Shown piece by piece: positions 62,387 to 64,000 of a stretch of 64,000 nt of DNA. The notes beneath the pieces were generated by a model. That model was given only the letters and a program-made list of their open reading frames with translations. It searched no databases and was not told the DNA's origin. This DNA comes from JAEUIT01 sp044220875 (GTDB lineage Bacteria; Planctomycetota; Phycisphaerae; Phycisphaerales; SM1A02), in the NCBI GenBank assembly GCA_044220875.1, contig JBGAQH010000002.1, positions 496,001 through 560,000 of the forward strand, written 5' to 3'. Within the stretch, counting starts at the first letter, position 1; each line of letters opens with the position of its first letter. Position numbers and translations under genes: made by a program.

Positions 62387-62967
62387 TCTTCGACCGCCTC
62401 CACCGAGAGCGGATTGAGGGACTTGAGGAATGCCTCGGTCTTGCCGGGAAGGAACCGCGGGTCACGCGATTCGATCACGACGAAAAAGCGGTCGTTGGAA
62501 GCCCGCCGGAACCGGTCGCTGCGGAAGAGCGGATGCGAGAGCCGCGGCAGGCCGTTCATGAGGAACATCCCGAAGACCGCCGTCAGCGCCGAGAAGAGCA
62601 CGGTGAGCTCGAAGATGACCGGGATGAAGGCCGGGATCGAGAGCAGCGGCTTGCCGGAGATGAGGAACGGGTAGCCAGTCACCGGAATCGGGAACGGAAT
62701 GTGGAACCCGGTCGAGTTGGTGAAGAGCTGCAGCGCGGTTGCGGCCATCGTGCCGGTGAGTCCGCCGCAGAAGACGACCACGGGGAGGATCGTCCGCTTG
62801 ATGCCCATCGCCTTGTCCATGCCGTGGACCGGGAAGGGAGTGCAGATGTCCCAGCGCTCGTAGCCCTCGGCCCTGACCTTCTCGGCCGCGGCCATGATCG
62901 AGCCCGGGGTGTCAAATTCGGCGATGTAGCCGTAGACCGTCTTCGATGGTTTGGCGGTGGTGGACAT
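62383..62967 (-). CDS. actD: Alternative complex III, subunit ActD (DUF3341)
   Basis: The 194-residue protein matches DUF3341: YGYIAEFDTPGSIMAAAEKVRAEGYERWDICTPFPVHGMDKAMG at the start and two membrane helices (LPVVVFCGGLTGTMAATALQLF, IPAFIPVIFELTVLFSALTAVFGMF). It is a small structural subunit. The ATG overlaps the ActC stop (TGATG). Confidence 0.9.
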   Translation of the reverse strand: MSTTAKPSKTVYGYIAEFDTPGSIMAAAEKVRAEGYERWDICTPFPVHGMDKAMGIKRTILPVVVFCGGLTGTMAATALQLFTNSTGFHIPFPIPVTGYPFLISGKPLLSIPAFIPVIFELTVLFSALTAVFGMFLMNGLPRLSHPLFRSDRFRRASNDRFFVVIESRDPRFLPGKTEAFLKSLNPLSVEAVEE

Positions 62968-64000
62968 CAGTGGGCCCCCTTCGCGTCCGCCCCGTGGTCA
63001 TGGTCGTGTCCCCCGTGCGCGTCGGCGGCGGGCATGACGGCCTTGATCTCGGCCATCGCGATCATGGGCAGGAAGCGGCAGAAGAGGAGGAAGAGCGTGA
63101 AGAAGAGGCCGAAGGCGCCGACCATCGTGCCGATGTCGACCCACGTCGGAATGTAGAAGTGCCAGGAGCTCGGCAGGAAGTCGTTCGCGAGGCTGGTGAC
63201 GATGATCACGTAGCGCTCGAACCACATGCCGATGTTCACGATCAGGCTCAGGACGAACATGATCGGGATGCTGGTCCGGAGGGCCTTGAACCAGAAGAGC
63301 TGCGGGGTGATGACGTTGCAGCTCACCATGATCCAGTAGGCCCACCAGTACTGGCCGAAGGCACGGTTGATGAACGCGAACTTCTCGAACATCGCCCCGG
63401 AGTACCAGGCGATGAAGAACTCCATCGAGTAGGCGTAGCCGACCATGCAGCCGGTCACCAGGATGATCTTGTTCATGTTGTCCAGGTGACGGAGCGTGAT
63501 GATGTCCTTGAGTCCGAACATCTCACGTGCCGGCACGGCCAACGTGACGACCATCGCGAAGCCGCTGAAGATGGCGCCCGCGACGAAGTAGGGCGGGAAG
63601 ATCGTGGTGTGCCAGCCGGGGAGCTGGCTGGTGGCGAAGTCGAAGGACACGACCGAGTGCACCGAGAGGACCAGCGGCGTCGAGAGGGCCGCGAGGATCA
63701 GGTACGCCCGCTCGTAGCGGTGCCAGTGGCGGTTTGAGCCGCGCCAGCCGAGGGCGAAGAGGCCGTAGCCGATCTGCTGGAGCTTGCCCTTCGCGCGATC
63801 GCGAAGCGTCGCGAGGTCCGGGACCATGCCCGTGTACCAGAAGAGAAGCGAGACGGTGAAGTAGGTCGAGACCGCGAAGACGTCCCAGAGGAGCGGCGAG
63901 CGGAACTGCGGCCACATCTCCATCTGGTTCGGGATCGGGAAGAGCCAGTACGCGAACCAGACGCGACCGACGTGGATGCCCGGGAAGAGGCCGGCGCAGA
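62967..64000 (-). CDS. actC: Alternative complex III, subunit ActC (NrfD/PsrC-like), 5' end outside window
   Basis: The visible 343 residues, read from the edge at 64000, hold helices with GRVWFAYWLFPIPNQMEMWPQFRSPLLWDVFAVSTYFTVSLLFWY, WYSGAMFEKFAFINRAFGQYWWAYWIMVSCNVITPQLFWF and SWHFYIPTWVDIGTMVGAFGLFF, the NrfD/PsrC pattern of ActC. It binds quinol on the periplasmic side. The coding frame is open beyond an internal Met at 63923 to the window edge, so the gene is truncated by the window. The ActA pentaheme cytochrome and ActB iron-sulfur genes presumably lie beyond. The protein ends in a His-rich tail (HGGHDHDHG). Confidence 0.92.
   Translation of the reverse strand, partial: CAGLFPGIHVGRVWFAYWLFPIPNQMEMWPQFRSPLLWDVFAVSTYFTVSLLFWYTGMVPDLATLRDRAKGKLQQIGYGLFALGWRGSNRHWHRYERAYLILAALSTPLVLSVHSVVSFDFATSQLPGWHTTIFPPYFVAGAIFSGFAMVVTLAVPAREMFGLKDIITLRHLDNMNKIILVTGCMVGYAYSMEFFIAWYSGAMFEKFAFINRAFGQYWWAYWIMVSCNVITPQLFWFKALRTSIPIMFVLSLIVNIGMWFERYVIIVTSLANDFLPSSWHFYIPTWVDIGTMVGAFGLFFTLFLLFCRFLPMIAMAEIKAVMPAADAHGGHDHDHGADAKGAH

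Overview
The window reads as chromosomal DNA of a high-GC planctomycete, most likely class Phycisphaerae. This is inferred from gene content. There are several secreted proteins ending in dockerin-like repeats of the form GDxxxDGxVxxxDLAxLLGAWG, planctomycete-type pseudopilins, a TIGR02999-type ECF sigma factor paired with a Ser/Thr kinase, and an alternative complex III plus A2-type caa3 oxidase operon. About 58 protein genes and one tmRNA gene can be supported. I see no rRNA, ordinary tRNA, insertion sequence, prophage or CRISPR array.

Region 1 to 1.5 kb: ends of two tandem metal-ABC permeases, each with a DtxR/MntR-like C-terminal extension. Region 1.5 to 12.7 kb: a signalling block on the minus strand, interrupted by a pseudopilin and a secreted dockerin-type protein. 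It holds a hybrid sensor whose kinase core looks dead, a receiver with Asp replaced by Glu, a sigma-region-4-like protein, a four-PAS histidine kinase, an HD-GYP phosphodiesterase and a receiver. Region 12.7 to 21.7 kb: a PilMNO-like platform, a secretin, a TPR lipoprotein, GspG and GspH-like pseudopilins and a possible PilZ protein, probably a cyclic-di-GMP-controlled pilus or type II secretion machine.

Region 21.9 to 25 kb: a serine cluster (short DUF1015 protein, serA, serC). Region 25 to 32.8 kb: a C-type-lectin/Cys-repeat secreted protein, a low-molecular-weight phosphatase, ssrA with a strong terminator, another dockerin-type protein, and an ECF sigma factor overlapping a Ser/Thr kinase with a beta-propeller-like sensor. 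Region 32.8 to 40.2 kb: a sulfotransferase, a second sigma-like gene with a small partner, and a tripartite MacAB-TolC-like efflux operon.

Region 40.4 to 48.5 kb: a large secreted dockerin/Cys-repeat protein, clpS, a zinc-free MDR oxidoreductase, a DUF1573 protein, phaR, an alpha/alpha-toroid protein and a DUF1579 protein. Region 48.5 to 52.3 kb: divergent ctaA and ctaB for heme A, then a DUF3179 protein. Region 52.4 to 53.8 kb: a protein built of seven tandem Cys-rich repeats. Region 53.8 to 64 kb: one minus-strand respiratory operon (actC-actD-actE-actF, small membrane protein, SCO, cox subunits II, I, III, IV and a second III). The neighbouring ctaA/ctaB would supply its heme A and SCO its CuA copper.

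The most unusual material is the Cys-rich repeat family, found 11 times in three secreted proteins here. It shares those proteins with a dockerin-like C-terminal tail.
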